Position numbers and translations under genes: made by a program
Source of the DNA: Pseudoalteromonas arabiensis
Lineage (GTDB): Bacteria; Pseudomonadota; Gammaproteobacteria; Enterobacterales; Alteromonadaceae
NCBI RefSeq assembly: GCF_001550155.1
Contig: NZ_LRUF01000008.1
Location: 372,001-436,000, forward strand
Length of the DNA stretch: 64,000 bases
Reading direction: 5' to 3'
Notes under the pieces: generated by a model
What the model saw: the letters and a program-made list of their open reading frames with translations, nothing else
Told to the model about the DNA's origin: nothing
Databases searched by the model: none
Shown here: positions 17,062-25,018 of the stretch, in pieces
Position numbering within the stretch: the stretch's first letter is position 1
Layout: each line of letters starts with the position of its first letter

Positions 17062-17643
17062 ATGAATACAAAACTTTTACTAGAACAAGTTAGTAAATGC
17101 GTGATCTGTGAACCTCATTTACCACTTGGCGCACACCCTGTTATCCAGTTTAACAGTAACGCTCGTATTTTAATTGCAGGCCAAGCGCCCGGAGTTAAAG
17201 TTCATCAAACAGGTCAGCCGTTCAATGATGCAAGTGGCGATAGACTTCGAGAGTGGCTTAATGTAAGTACTGATGAATTCTACGATGAACAGAATTTTGC
17301 TATTTTACCTATGGGTTTTTGTTATCCAGGAAAAGGCAAATCAGGTGATTTACCGCCAAGAAAAGAATGCGCTATTGCATGGCGAGAGAAGCTTCTGGCG
17401 CAATTAAATAATATTCAGCTTACTATTGTGCTTGGCAAGTATGCGCAAGCTTATCATTTACCACAAACAAAGAAGCAGCCATTAACAGAGTTAGTAAAAT
17501 CATGGCGTGACTATTGGCCAAGCCATCTTCCGTTACCTCACCCAAGCCCCCGCAACAATATATGGCTAAAGAAAAATCCTTGGTTTGAACAACAAGTACT
17601 GCCTGAGCTTGGCACAAAAGTACGCTCCATACTTAAAGGCTAA
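17062..17643 (+). CDS. Uracil-DNA glycosylase family protein
   Basis: A 193-residue protein of the UDG superfamily. The N-terminal motif LIAGQAPGVKVHQTGQPFNDASG corresponds to the G-x-(A/N)-PG catalytic loop with its following FND(A/P)SG, and the C-terminal LPLPHPSPRN to the HPSxRN leucine-loop motif. A CxxC start (CVICEPH) appears, but the four-cysteine iron-sulphur set is not complete. It would remove uracil or act on a related lesion. The start has no Shine-Dalgarno sequence; instead two facing Rep iterons bracket it (17042-17059 and 17089-17106). The PhyH gene follows 2 bases after the stop. Confidence 0.85.
   Translation: MNTKLLLEQVSKCVICEPHLPLGAHPVIQFNSNARILIAGQAPGVKVHQTGQPFNDASGDRLREWLNVSTDEFYDEQNFAILPMGFCYPGKGKSGDLPPRKECAIAWREKLLAQLNNIQLTIVLGKYAQAYHLPQTKKQPLTELVKSWRDYWPSHLPLPHPSPRNNIWLKKNPWFEQQVLPELGTKVRSILKG
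17089..17106 (-). promoter_or_regulatory. Remote Rep iteron, copy R7 (inside UDG-like gene)
   Basis: GTTAGTAAAT-GCGT-GATC on the plus strand, one mismatch. With copy R6 it forms an inverted pair with a 29-base spacer across the start codon. Confidence 0.55.
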
Positions 17644-17645
17644 TA

Positions 17646-18398
17646 ATGCAAAACCGCTATTATCAACAATATGGTTATTACCATGTAAAGGGCCTTTACA
17701 ATGACAAGAGCCTATCAAAGGTTCGCCCAATTCTAGATAAGTTTCATAATAACTGGTTACAGGAAAACCAACATTTTTACAAAACTAAAGGTATCAATAG
17801 TTCAGGGCTGACCGCAGCACGATGTTTAACGGATGACGAAAAATTAATTTTATTTAAGTTCATTAATTCAGATACTTTGCTCAACCATGTAAGACCAATT
17901 ATTGCTGCACCATGCTTTATGAATACCCAACTTTTCTTTAACCCTTACAAAAAAGAACAGCGTAATTATTGGCACAGAGATATGCAGTACCATTTAAACC
18001 TAACCGAGCAAAAAGAAGCGCTTAAGGGCCCAGAGGTTTTGCATTGTCGAGTGGCTTTTGAAGATGAACTTGGTATTGAAGTCATTCCTGCAAGCCATAA
18101 ACACTGGGACTCAAAAGAGGAGTTAACAGTTCGGCTAGAGGAACAGGGGGCTTCAAATAGTAACGCACTAAAGAATGGTAAAACCATTGCTCTTAAAAAA
18201 GGGGACTTACTTATTTTTTCTGCAAATATGATTCATAGAGGCCTATATGGCTTAAATCGGTTTGCTTTTGATATTTTATACTTTGATCGTCATCCCAGTA
18301 TTGTGCAATTTTTACAAACCGATTTTTTACCAACTGAAAATCAGAAGCTGCAACTCGACAACCCAGATGCCTTTATTTGGCCACAAAAAAACGGCTAG
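17646..18398 (+). CDS. Phytanoyl-CoA dioxygenase (PhyH) family protein
   Basis: A 250-residue Fe(II)/2-oxoglutarate-dependent oxygenase. The metal-binding facial triad is visible as the HRD of YWHRDMQYH (about residues 109-115) and a distal His in SANMIHRGLYG, followed by the conserved Arg (NRFAFDILY). It hydroxylates an unknown small molecule in the cytoplasm. It is the last gene of the racemase-VOC-UDG-PhyH run, and a strong terminator overlaps its stop codon. A perfect 17-bp palindrome TGTAAAGGGCCTTTACA sits at 17684-17700 inside the gene. Confidence 0.87.
   Translation: MQNRYYQQYGYYHVKGLYNDKSLSKVRPILDKFHNNWLQENQHFYKTKGINSSGLTAARCLTDDEKLILFKFINSDTLLNHVRPIIAAPCFMNTQLFFNPYKKEQRNYWHRDMQYHLNLTEQKEALKGPEVLHCRVAFEDELGIEVIPASHKHWDSKEELTVRLEEQGASNSNALKNGKTIALKKGDLLIFSANMIHRGLYGLNRFAFDILYFDRHPSIVQFLQTDFLPTENQKLQLDNPDAFIWPQKNG
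17684..17700. repeat. TGTAAA-N5-TTTACA palindrome, copy 4 (inside PhyH gene)
   Basis: TGTAAAGGGCCTTTACA, a fully symmetric 17-bp palindrome within coding sequence, and a member of the dispersed set. Confidence 0.55.
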
Positions 18399-18411
18399 TT
18401 AGCCGTTTTTT
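18385..18411 (+). terminator. Rho-independent terminator after PhyH
   Basis: AAAAAACGGCTA / TAGCCGTTTTTT inverted repeat with a two-base loop, followed by a T-run and overlapping the PhyH stop codon. It can also act for the convergent gene on the minus strand. Confidence 0.85.
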
Positions 18412-18425
18412 ATTGAATGACAAGA

Positions 18426-18974
18426 TTACTGTAACATCGCAAATAGTTGTTTTAGTTGTGGCATATATTCCTTAACCAAATTCACATTGCCTTCGTTCAC
18501 GTTAGTGCTTGATTTTGCCCCTTCTAATGCACCTGCCAACGAGCGTGTGCCCGAATTAGCCGAAGAAGCGCCGAAACTTTGTAAGCCTGTTACAGCTTGA
18601 TCAACACGCTTTTGATTGTCACTAGACAAGCTACCTTTTAAATTAGCTAAATAGGCCATTGATACTTCAGAACCAACGACAATTAACTGCTCTGGCGTAA
18701 AACCATATTGCTCAGTTAAGCCTGCAAACTCAGTATATAGCTCGTGTTGTTTTATTTGATCAAGAAACCCCATCATTGATGAGGTATTCGTTGCCTCAGA
18801 ACCACTTAACATACTTCCTAAGTCAACGTTTTTAAGCTCAGGCTGATTCTGCGACCAATTAGCCACTGCAGGTAACGCTTTAATATAACTTTGAAGTTGG
18901 TTTTCCGTAATATCTTCTGCGAAGCTTGAAAAACTCATTATGAGTAAACTCAATGATATAAGTAACGCTTTCAT
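18426..18974 (-). CDS. Exported hypothetical protein
   Basis: A 182-residue protein with a clear signal peptide (MKALLISLSLLIMSFSSFA), so it is periplasmic or secreted. The mature part is helical and polar, rich in Ser/Asn/Gln, with YIKALPAVANWSQNQPELKN near the start and a C-terminal YMPQLKQLFAML. No catalytic motif or cysteine is seen. I do not recognise the family. It is monocistronic, with GAGAATC before the start as ribosome binding site, and shares its 3' terminator hairpin with PhyH. Confidence 0.7.
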   Translation of the reverse strand: MKALLISLSLLIMSFSSFAEDITENQLQSYIKALPAVANWSQNQPELKNVDLGSMLSGSEATNTSSMMGFLDQIKQHELYTEFAGLTEQYGFTPEQLIVVGSEVSMAYLANLKGSLSSDNQKRVDQAVTGLQSFGASSANSGTRSLAGALEGAKSSTNVNEGNVNLVKEYMPQLKQLFAMLQ

Positions 18975-19084
18975 CAGATTCTCCTTGTGTACAATTTTTA
19001 GCCACCAGTTAGTTTTAACGGGTTATTATGATCAGCTAATTACAAATGTTAGAATATAGTTTTTATCACAGCTAACTGAACCTA

Positions 19085-19498
19085 ATGTTAATTATTTCCA
19101 ATACTGTAACAATCGATGAATGGGAGCTCGATATAAGCGCTATCCGTTCTCAAGGAGCGGGTGGGCAAAATGTGAACAAAGTGGCGAGTGCTATCCATTT
19201 ACGCTTTGATATTAATCGTTCCAAACTTCCTGACTTTTACAAACAACGACTGTTAAATTTAAATGACTCTCGAATCACAAAAGAGGGTGTTGTTGTAATA
19301 AAGTCGCAAAACCACCGAACTCAAGAACTTAATAAAGAGGATGCACTTAACCGCTTAAAAGAACTTATTATAAGTGCCACACAGGTTCAAAAGAAACGCA
19401 GACCAACCAAACCAAGTAAAAACTCTCAACGCAAGAGGATGGACAGCAAAACAAAAAGAGGACAAACAAAAGAGCTAAGGAAAAACATAAAATTATAA
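19085..19498 (+). CDS. arfB: Alternative ribosome-rescue factor ArfB (YaeJ)
   Basis: A 137-residue peptidyl-tRNA hydrolase that frees stalled ribosomes. The class I release factor-like GGQ motif lies in IRSQGAGGQNVNKVASAIHLRFD (about residues 20-42), and a long basic tail (KKRRPTKPSKNSQRKRMDSKT) matches the C-terminal extension that enters the empty mRNA channel. There is no codon-recognition domain, which separates it from RF1/RF2. Length is normal. It is an isolated gene. Confidence 0.95.
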   Translation: MLIISNTVTIDEWELDISAIRSQGAGGQNVNKVASAIHLRFDINRSKLPDFYKQRLLNLNDSRITKEGVVVIKSQNHRTQELNKEDALNRLKELIISATQVQKKRRPTKPSKNSQRKRMDSKTKRGQTKELRKNIKL

Positions 19499-19615
19499 CT
19501 TTATAATTACGACTTAGTATCAAAATTAAGCAGAACTGTAAAGAAGTGTAACTTGTTAACAAAGTTAATTGATGGTTAATCTAGCAAATACTATAATAAT
19601 AATACTATCTCACTT

Positions 19616-19948
19616 TTGAAGGAGCCGTATATGGGCTACAAAACACGCTGTTTTGCAATTGCAATGATAACGCTGTCAGTTTTACCTATGTCTAGTTTTG
19701 CGGTTGACTCTTGGCAAGCTGGTAGCGCGTACCCGCAAGGGAGTGAAACCTGCTACAACGAGATTTTATACAAGGCTCGATGGTGGGCCACCCCTGGTGA
19801 AGAACCTGGTAGCTCACAGTGGGGAGCATGGGTTGCAGATGTTGTCTCAAAAACCTGTGTGCAAAATGTGGTGAAACAAGATGAATTATTGAAATCATTA
19901 CCCACTATTTTTGAAGCGAACAATAAAAAAGGGAGTTCATCAGATTAA
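19616..19948 (+). CDS. Small secreted carbohydrate-binding protein (CBM5/12-like)
   Basis: A 110-residue exported protein. After a signal peptide (AIAMITLSVLPMSSFA) comes one module with the CBM5/12 pattern: WQAGSAYPQGSETCYNEILYKARWW-TPG-EP-SSQWGAW. This motif normally binds chitin or related glycans and usually decorates chitinases and proteases; here it is essentially the whole protein. Two cysteines could form a disulphide. It may be an adhesin-like or substrate-capturing protein. AAGGAGCC upstream is a strong ribosome binding site, and the convergent terminator follows. Confidence 0.85.
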   Translation: MKEPYMGYKTRCFAIAMITLSVLPMSSFAVDSWQAGSAYPQGSETCYNEILYKARWWATPGEEPGSSQWGAWVADVVSKTCVQNVVKQDELLKSLPTIFEANNKKGSSSD

Positions 19949-19958
19949 CTCCCTTTTT
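19925..19958. terminator. Bidirectional terminator
   Basis: AAAAAAGGGAGTT / AACTCCCTTTTT hairpin between the convergent CBM and DUF2955 genes. It has A-runs and T-runs on both sides, so it can stop transcription in both directions. Confidence 0.85.
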
Positions 19959-19959
19959 A

Positions 19960-20994
19960 TTAATCAAATGTATGATGCCGTGTTACAGCAAAACGATTAA
20001 GTATATGATGCATAATATACACAGCACATAAACTAACAAGAATCGCTACTGATACTGACGAAAACCGATATAAGGCACTGTAAACCAAGTCCTGCCCAGG
20101 TCCTAACGATTGACCAAACAAAATACCAAACGTAGTAATAATACCGAAGCCAACCCCCGGAATGCCGCCAGAAATTATATGATATCGACTAAAGATGAAC
20201 GTCAAAATCCATAAGATAAGCGCAGGAAAAATCAATATATCAGTGTGATTGTATAAAAAGAGCTGTGCAACTAACGCTAAATTACAGCCAATTAATGTGC
20301 CAACTGCACGCTGCCACGCCGCCATACCAGCCGCTTTCCAGCACAATGAAAATAAGATCAATACAGATGCCGCTTGTGCGGAGATAGAATCTTGTAAATC
20401 AAATACCTGAAATACCACAAACGATAAGGTTGCCACTGTTGAACAAAGTAATACTTCATGGCGTACACTTTCTTTCGCTTTTTCGGGCATTACACGTGCT
20501 TGACGCGGTGCAACATCAGGAAACAAACCATGCATGAGCATCGAAAAAACAACAGTAACCACAACAGCAACAGCGTTACTAATTATCAGAGGATAGATAC
20601 TTACTCCTCCACCTGTGTAGGTCGAAAAGTGCAATTGAATCGACAAACTCACAACCGTAGTGGCACCAAATAAGAAATTAGCGCCACGGCTCATTTGATA
20701 AAACAAAAAAGCAAATGCGACAAAACTCATCATTGTCATAACAACGGGTAAGTGGGAAAACAATCCTTGTACCACAAGCACAAACAATGCACTGAATACA
20801 GCACCAGCGTAAAACTGACGAATAATATGCATATTAAGTACAGGGACTAAACCGAGCAATAACATAGGGTAAACAGTAAAAAAGATGCCATTAGGCCAGT
20901 TCATCAATTTTGCCAGTGCGAACCCTAATGCTGAGCCCGTGGCAATGCGTAGCGCTTGGCGCAAGCCATTACCATCGAGTTGCAATACTGACAT
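19960..20994 (-). CDS. DUF2955 inner-membrane efflux component (FUSC-like)
   Basis: A 344-residue protein with about ten membrane segments in two blocks (NGIFFTVYPMLLLGLVPVLN near the start). It fits DUF2955 proteins, which resemble the membrane domains of aromatic-acid exporters (AaeB/FUSC) and pair with an HlyD-type adaptor. That adaptor gene lies 13 bases upstream, preceded by a MarR-type repressor. The three genes form a drug or aromatic-compound export operon. No outer-membrane channel gene is present, so a shared TolC is likely. Confidence 0.85.
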   Translation of the reverse strand: MSVLQLDGNGLRQALRIATGSALGFALAKLMNWPNGIFFTVYPMLLLGLVPVLNMHIIRQFYAGAVFSALFVLVVQGLFSHLPVVMTMMSFVAFAFLFYQMSRGANFLFGATTVVSLSIQLHFSTYTGGGVSIYPLIISNAVAVVVTVVFSMLMHGLFPDVAPRQARVMPEKAKESVRHEVLLCSTVATLSFVVFQVFDLQDSISAQAASVLILFSLCWKAAGMAAWQRAVGTLIGCNLALVAQLFLYNHTDILIFPALILWILTFIFSRYHIISGGIPGVGFGIITTFGILFGQSLGPGQDLVYSALYRFSSVSVAILVSLCAVYIMHHILNRFAVTRHHTFD

Positions 20995-21007
20995 AACTTA
21001 CCCTGCC

Positions 21008-22069
21008 TTAGTAAATGAAGTGCAGAACACTGATAAAGCGAATTTGCATGCTCGCAAACCAACTGCCAACGCTCGAATCAGGCAAAAGCTGAACTGTGGC
21101 ACGAGCTCCGCTTGGAAATTTAGCTAACATTTGGTGCTCATCCAATTGAATATGAATACGTTGACGCTGCGCATCTCGTACCCAGCGATTGCTACTTTCA
21201 GTGGCACTGAGTAAACCGTTAGCATTAAGCTGGCCATCACTGACTCCCGCTTCAAAGCTAACAATTTTGCCAGTAAATACTTTGCCGGGTAGCGCATCAA
21301 AGCTTACTTTCGCAGTACTGCCAATTTGCACGTGTACCAATGACTTTTCACGAAAATCAGCAACAAGGTCAGCTTTATTAGCAACAATCGCCATTAAAGG
21401 TTGCCCCTTATTCGCATATGTACCTGCTGTCACTTGTAAATTTGCAGTTTTACCATCGGTATCGGCCGTTACTGTTGTATAAGACAAGTTGAGTTTAGCC
21501 TGTTCAAGCTGGTTCAGGGCATGGCGTAATGCTAAGTTATCATTTCCCATTTTACCGCGAGCAAGTTTAGCTTCGCTAAGCTGAGCTTCAATTGCCGCTA
21601 CATTTGCCTTACTTGATTGGTAATTTGCATTAATTGTTTCGTATTCCTGCTCTGAAATAGAACGTTTTTTTAGTAACGATTCACCACGTTCAAACAATAA
21701 TGTTTGCTCATGCAGTTTTGCTTTCGCTGCCGCGAGCTGCGCCTCAATTGCTTTCACACTGCTATCTAAACGTTGGTTTTGAAGTTTAGCATCATCATAA
21801 GCAAGCTCAGCCTGTTGAACAGCCAACTCAAACGGTTCATCATTAATCTTAAACAATGCTTGGCGCTTTTCGACAGCTTGATTGTTCGTTACTAAAACCT
21901 CCGTCACGCGGCCGCTTACCTGTGGTGTCACTTGCACAACTGGGTGGTATACACGGGCCTGTGGCGTCACTGGCATATAAAGGTCAGCAATTACAAAATA
22001 CAGAAATAGAACAATGAAACCCACTAAGGAAATTTTTACATAACGGGCAAATTTTTGATCCGGTGTCAT
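21008..22069 (-). CDS. HlyD/EmrA-type periplasmic adaptor protein
   Basis: A 353-residue membrane fusion protein: one N-terminal membrane anchor (ISLVGFIVLFLYFVIADLYMP), a biotinyl-lipoyl-like half (VVQVTPQVSGRVTEVLVTNNQAVEKRQALFKIND), a coiled-coil hairpin (about residues 85-180) and the returning lipoyl strand. It links the DUF2955 pump to an outer-membrane channel. An upstream in-frame Met at 22138 lies inside marR. I chose MTPDQK (22069) because CAGGAG lies 11 bases upstream and it starts 5 bases after the marR stop. Confidence 0.9.
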   Translation of the reverse strand: MTPDQKFARYVKISLVGFIVLFLYFVIADLYMPVTPQARVYHPVVQVTPQVSGRVTEVLVTNNQAVEKRQALFKINDEPFELAVQQAELAYDDAKLQNQRLDSSVKAIEAQLAAAKAKLHEQTLLFERGESLLKKRSISEQEYETINANYQSSKANVAAIEAQLSEAKLARGKMGNDNLALRHALNQLEQAKLNLSYTTVTADTDGKTANLQVTAGTYANKGQPLMAIVANKADLVADFREKSLVHVQIGSTAKVSFDALPGKVFTGKIVSFEAGVSDGQLNANGLLSATESSNRWVRDAQRQRIHIQLDEHQMLAKFPSGARATVQLLPDSSVGSWFASMQIRFISVLHFIY

Positions 22070-22073
22070 AAAG

Positions 22074-22562
22074 TTATTTATCTCCTGAGTAGTGATTAAT
22101 ACACTGACGGGCATTTTTTTCCATCTGAACAAGGCCATGTGCCATAGTATCTAGCTGGTTTGTCGTTAAATCTGCATAAAGGTTTTGTTTTACATCAGCA
22201 ATGATCACACGCAAGGTCTCCAATAAGTTTAGACCTTGTTCAGTAAAATACAGTCGCTTACTGCGTTTATCCTCTGCATCCGCTTCACGTACAATGATCT
22301 GTTGTTGTTCAAGCTGCTTGATAGTGCGTGTTAAAGACGGCATTTCAATACCCAAGCTATGCGCCAACTCTTGCTGGGTACAACCCTGATTTAAGTGAAA
22401 CAAATGAATCATAACAGTCCAACGAGACTGAGTTAGACCAAGAGGTTCCACCGCAAGCGTGACGGCATCACGACACAAACGATGTACACGACCCATGCTC
22501 CCGCAGAGGGTTAAATCTAACGTTTCATGAAAGGGGATAGTGGAAGACATAATGCACTCCAA
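22074..22562 (-). CDS. MarR family transcriptional repressor
   Basis: A 162-residue winged-helix regulator. The recognition region TQQELAHSLGIEMPSLTRTIKQLEQQQIIVREADAEDKRSKRLYFTEQG shows the MarR helix-turn-helix followed by the D-x-R-S/K wing. It heads the marR-hlyD-DUF2955 operon. Directly upstream are two copies of a 16-bp palindrome (22565-22606), so it almost certainly represses its own operon and is released by an unknown small-molecule ligand, probably an export substrate. The original ATG may be 22553 or 22562; both precede the same domain. Confidence 0.93.
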   Translation of the reverse strand: MECIMSSTIPFHETLDLTLCGSMGRVHRLCRDAVTLAVEPLGLTQSRWTVMIHLFHLNQGCTQQELAHSLGIEMPSLTRTIKQLEQQQIIVREADAEDKRSKRLYFTEQGLNLLETLRVIIADVKQNLYADLTTNQLDTMAHGLVQMEKNARQCINHYSGDK

Positions 22563-22564
22563 TT

Positions 22565-22606
22565 ACTTAGCATGCTAACTATTATATTTTACTTAGCATG
22601 CTAAGT
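22565..22606. promoter_or_regulatory. Two MarR-type operators
   Basis: ACTTAGCATGCTAACT (22565-22580) and the perfect palindrome ACTTAGCATGCTAAGT (22591-22606), centre to centre 26 bases, immediately upstream of the marR start. Shared core TTAGCATGCTAA is the size expected for a MarR dimer site. The remaining stretch to 22819 shows no further feature. Confidence 0.85.
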
Positions 22607-22819
22607 AAATATTAATGCATTTTATAAAATAAATAGGATCAATCGGAAAAAACGAAAAGCTGCGAAACTTATGCAGAAGCAAATTCTTTGAAGCAATACC
22701 CTTTCAGTTTTGCCCCTTTTTAATAAGTTTAGTCCAGCCAAAAGCGGGGATGGATGGGTATCGTTGCTCTACCAAAAAGCAGAGCAACTAAATTGGCCTT
22801 ATCAAAGAGTATGTGTTTA

Positions 22820-23707
22820 CTAATAGTTTAACAGATTTGCAGGCGAGTATTGATCCGTCAGTACTTTCGTATCTGACGGCCAATTCTGATTATCTTTGGT
22901 GTAGAGTAAATGCTCGCTCAATGAATGTATATCTACATCATATGGCGCTAATTTTACCGCTAATTGTTTTACACGCTTTGCTATTTGCTGATCACTTGGC
23001 ATCGCATTTAACCCTGCCAAGATTATGCGGTTTGAGTTCTTATCTGTCACAACATTCACAAAGTCACCAAACACATCATAATAAGTAGCCGACTCATGCT
23101 GATAAAGCTTACTTGAAGAAAAAGTATTAGCAGCAACAATCCCCCCCTCAGCAAGCACACTTTTTACCTCAGCAAAAAACTCCTTAGTCAGTAAGTGCTC
23201 AGGAATGTAGTCACCATTAAAAGCATCAAGAATAATCCAATCATACTTCTGTTTTTTTAATGCGGCTCGTTTAATGAAAATACGCCCATCTTGTACTTTA
23301 GAAGTCACTTTATCGGTTTCTATAAATTGAAAGTAATCACGCGCAACTTTTATCACAGCGGGATCTATCTCAACGTTTTCTATACTTGCGTTAGGATAAA
23401 GCTCGTGAATAGTATTGGATAATGTCCCACCGCCTAAACCGATAATGAGGACATTTTGGGGATTATCGATAAAAAGTAAACTCGCAAATGTCATTTTTGT
23501 GTAGTTGAAGACTAGCTTTTTGGGTTTACTTTTATACATGCAACTTTGCGTACTTTTGCGGGTTTTTTCATTGAATTTTAAACACAACAAATCACCTGAC
23601 TCTTCAACTAATATATTGCGATATAACGAAGGTTCCTTATGTATTACCTCACTGTAGACACCGAACGACAATATCAAAATTACACACCCTATCAAGACTC
23701 TAAACAT
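22820..23707 (-). CDS. Spermidine synthase-like aminopropyltransferase-fold protein, exported
   Basis: A 295-residue protein with a signal-like N-terminus (VLIGCVILILSFGVYSE) and then a spermidine-synthase fold: LIIGLGGGTLSNTIHELYP (nucleotide-binding glycine loop), ENVEIDPAVIKVARDYF, VQDGRIFIK, and YDWIILDAFNGDYIPEHLLTKEFF. It sits downstream of a membrane protein gene whose frame it overlaps by 16 bases. In many bacteria the two parts form one 'fused MFS/spermidine synthase' chain. The true substrate of this branch is unclear; production of spermidine itself is doubtful. Confidence 0.85.
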   Translation of the reverse strand: MFRVLIGCVILILSFGVYSEVIHKEPSLYRNILVEESGDLLCLKFNEKTRKSTQSCMYKSKPKKLVFNYTKMTFASLLFIDNPQNVLIIGLGGGTLSNTIHELYPNASIENVEIDPAVIKVARDYFQFIETDKVTSKVQDGRIFIKRAALKKQKYDWIILDAFNGDYIPEHLLTKEFFAEVKSVLAEGGIVAANTFSSSKLYQHESATYYDVFGDFVNVVTDKNSNRIILAGLNAMPSDQQIAKRVKQLAVKLAPYDVDIHSLSEHLLYTKDNQNWPSDTKVLTDQYSPANLLNY

Positions 23708-24318
23708 ACTGTGCGCTCCTTAGCACGTGTTTGACTGACGGCAATAGCAAGTAGGCCTAACGCACCGAGTACCGATGCAAATGTTTTTATAATATCGTTT
23801 ACATCAAAAGCTAACACCATGTAGAAAGATGTGATGATAGTCCCAAGAGCACTACCTAAAGTGCTAACAAAATATAAACCACCGGCAACCTGACCGCTTT
23901 TTTCATGATCGGTAACCAATAATCGCACTGAATAAGGCGAAATCATTCCGAGAATAGTCGTTGGAATAAAAAACAATGCTGTTGAGGCAAGTAAAGAACC
24001 GTAACGGCTGTCTTCAATATGGCTAAAAATAAAAGCCATAATAGGCTCAGCAAATAAAACAATGGGGATGACCATAATACTGGCGATAAAAAAGATAACG
24101 CCATATTTAGCTAAGGAGGGGTTATGTGTAGACAGCTTTCCGCCGAGTAGATAGCCAATCGATAGACTCAGCATAAATACAGTAATTATACTGCCCCAAA
24201 TATGTACACTGCTACCAAAATAGGGGGCCAAAATTCGCCCTCCTAAAAGCTCAATCCCCATGATACAAAAACCACTACTAAACGCGAGAAAGTAGATGAG
24301 AGCATTGATTTTATTCAT
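23692..24318 (-). CDS. Membrane half of a split MFS/spermidine-synthase-type protein
   Basis: A 208-residue protein with about six membrane segments. It matches the N-terminal membrane portion of fused MFS/spermidine synthase proteins: SSGFCIMGIELLGGRILAPYFGSSVHIWGSIITVFM is the conserved opening with the ELLGGRILAP motif. The synthase-like partner is encoded immediately downstream with a 16-base overlap in another frame. That two-gene form is common in gammaproteobacteria, so a fresh frameshift is less likely than an established split. Function unknown. Confidence 0.82.
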   Translation of the reverse strand: MNKINALIYFLAFSSGFCIMGIELLGGRILAPYFGSSVHIWGSIITVFMLSLSIGYLLGGKLSTHNPSLAKYGVIFFIASIMVIPIVLFAEPIMAFIFSHIEDSRYGSLLASTALFFIPTTILGMISPYSVRLLVTDHEKSGQVAGGLYFVSTLGSALGTIITSFYMVLAFDVNDIIKTFASVLGALGLLAIAVSQTRAKERTVCLES

Positions 24319-24506
24319 AAAAACACCTGCTAATTTTATTTTAATTTAAATTCATCTTAACCTGATGGTGATTGCGATACTATGACTATTTTTTAGCCTG
24401 TTAGATACATCCATAACGCTCAAGACTAAAATTTTTCAAAAAAGCTATATATCTAATCCAAAATTCTGATATTTTATAGGTACAAAACACACAAGGAAAA
24501 AACGCT

Positions 24507-24965
24507 ATGGATCAGCAGCAAGCACATATCACTATCAATAACTCCACCACATTATTTGGTTTAAAAGTTCGCACTTGTAACAGCAACGAAATGAGTGGTC
24601 GGGGCGCTAAAATAGCGACGTTATGGCAGGAATTTTATGCCAATATTGCGCCGGAACTATCTCCTGAAAGCCAAGTTTATGGTGTATACACACATTACGA
24701 ATCAGATGTTACTGGAGACTTTGATGTCTATGCTTGCACCAATACCCCTGTACAATCAGCTAATACAGAATCAATAGACCTTGCAACGGGGAAATATCTT
24801 CGCTTTAGCGGTAAAGGAGCTATGCCTCAAACGGTTGTCGATGTATGGGGGCAAGTATGGCAATACTTTAGTAATGAGCACTGCCCATATATTCGCGCTT
24901 ATAAAACTGACTATGAGTTTTACAAAAATAGTGAAGAGGTCGAGGTGTTTATTTCTGTAGAATAA
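24507..24965 (+). CDS. GyrI-like / AraC effector-binding domain protein
   Basis: A 152-residue stand-alone effector-binding domain: the SHV-type beta-alpha-beta repeats include TTLFGLKVRTCNSNEMSGRGAKIATLWQEF, YGVYTHYESDVTGDFDVYACT, GKYLRFSGKGAMPQTVVDVWGQVWQYF and the closing EVEVFISVE. Such proteins bind amphipathic or cationic small molecules; some inhibit gyrase or hydrolyse toxins, so the exact role cannot be told. AAGGAAAAAAC upstream is the ribosome binding site. It stands alone between minus-strand genes. Confidence 0.85.
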   Translation: MDQQQAHITINNSTTLFGLKVRTCNSNEMSGRGAKIATLWQEFYANIAPELSPESQVYGVYTHYESDVTGDFDVYACTNTPVQSANTESIDLATGKYLRFSGKGAMPQTVVDVWGQVWQYFSNEHCPYIRAYKTDYEFYKNSEEVEVFISVE

Positions 24966-25018
24966 ATACCTCTAAGCTCCCTGCTATGACAAGCTTATGG
25001 GAGCTTAATTGAAAAGCA

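Noticed and set aside
17490..17499. GTTAGTAAAA inside the UDG-like gene as another iteron
   Set aside because: The GATC part is missing (GGCG instead), so it fails the two-part motif that all good copies share.
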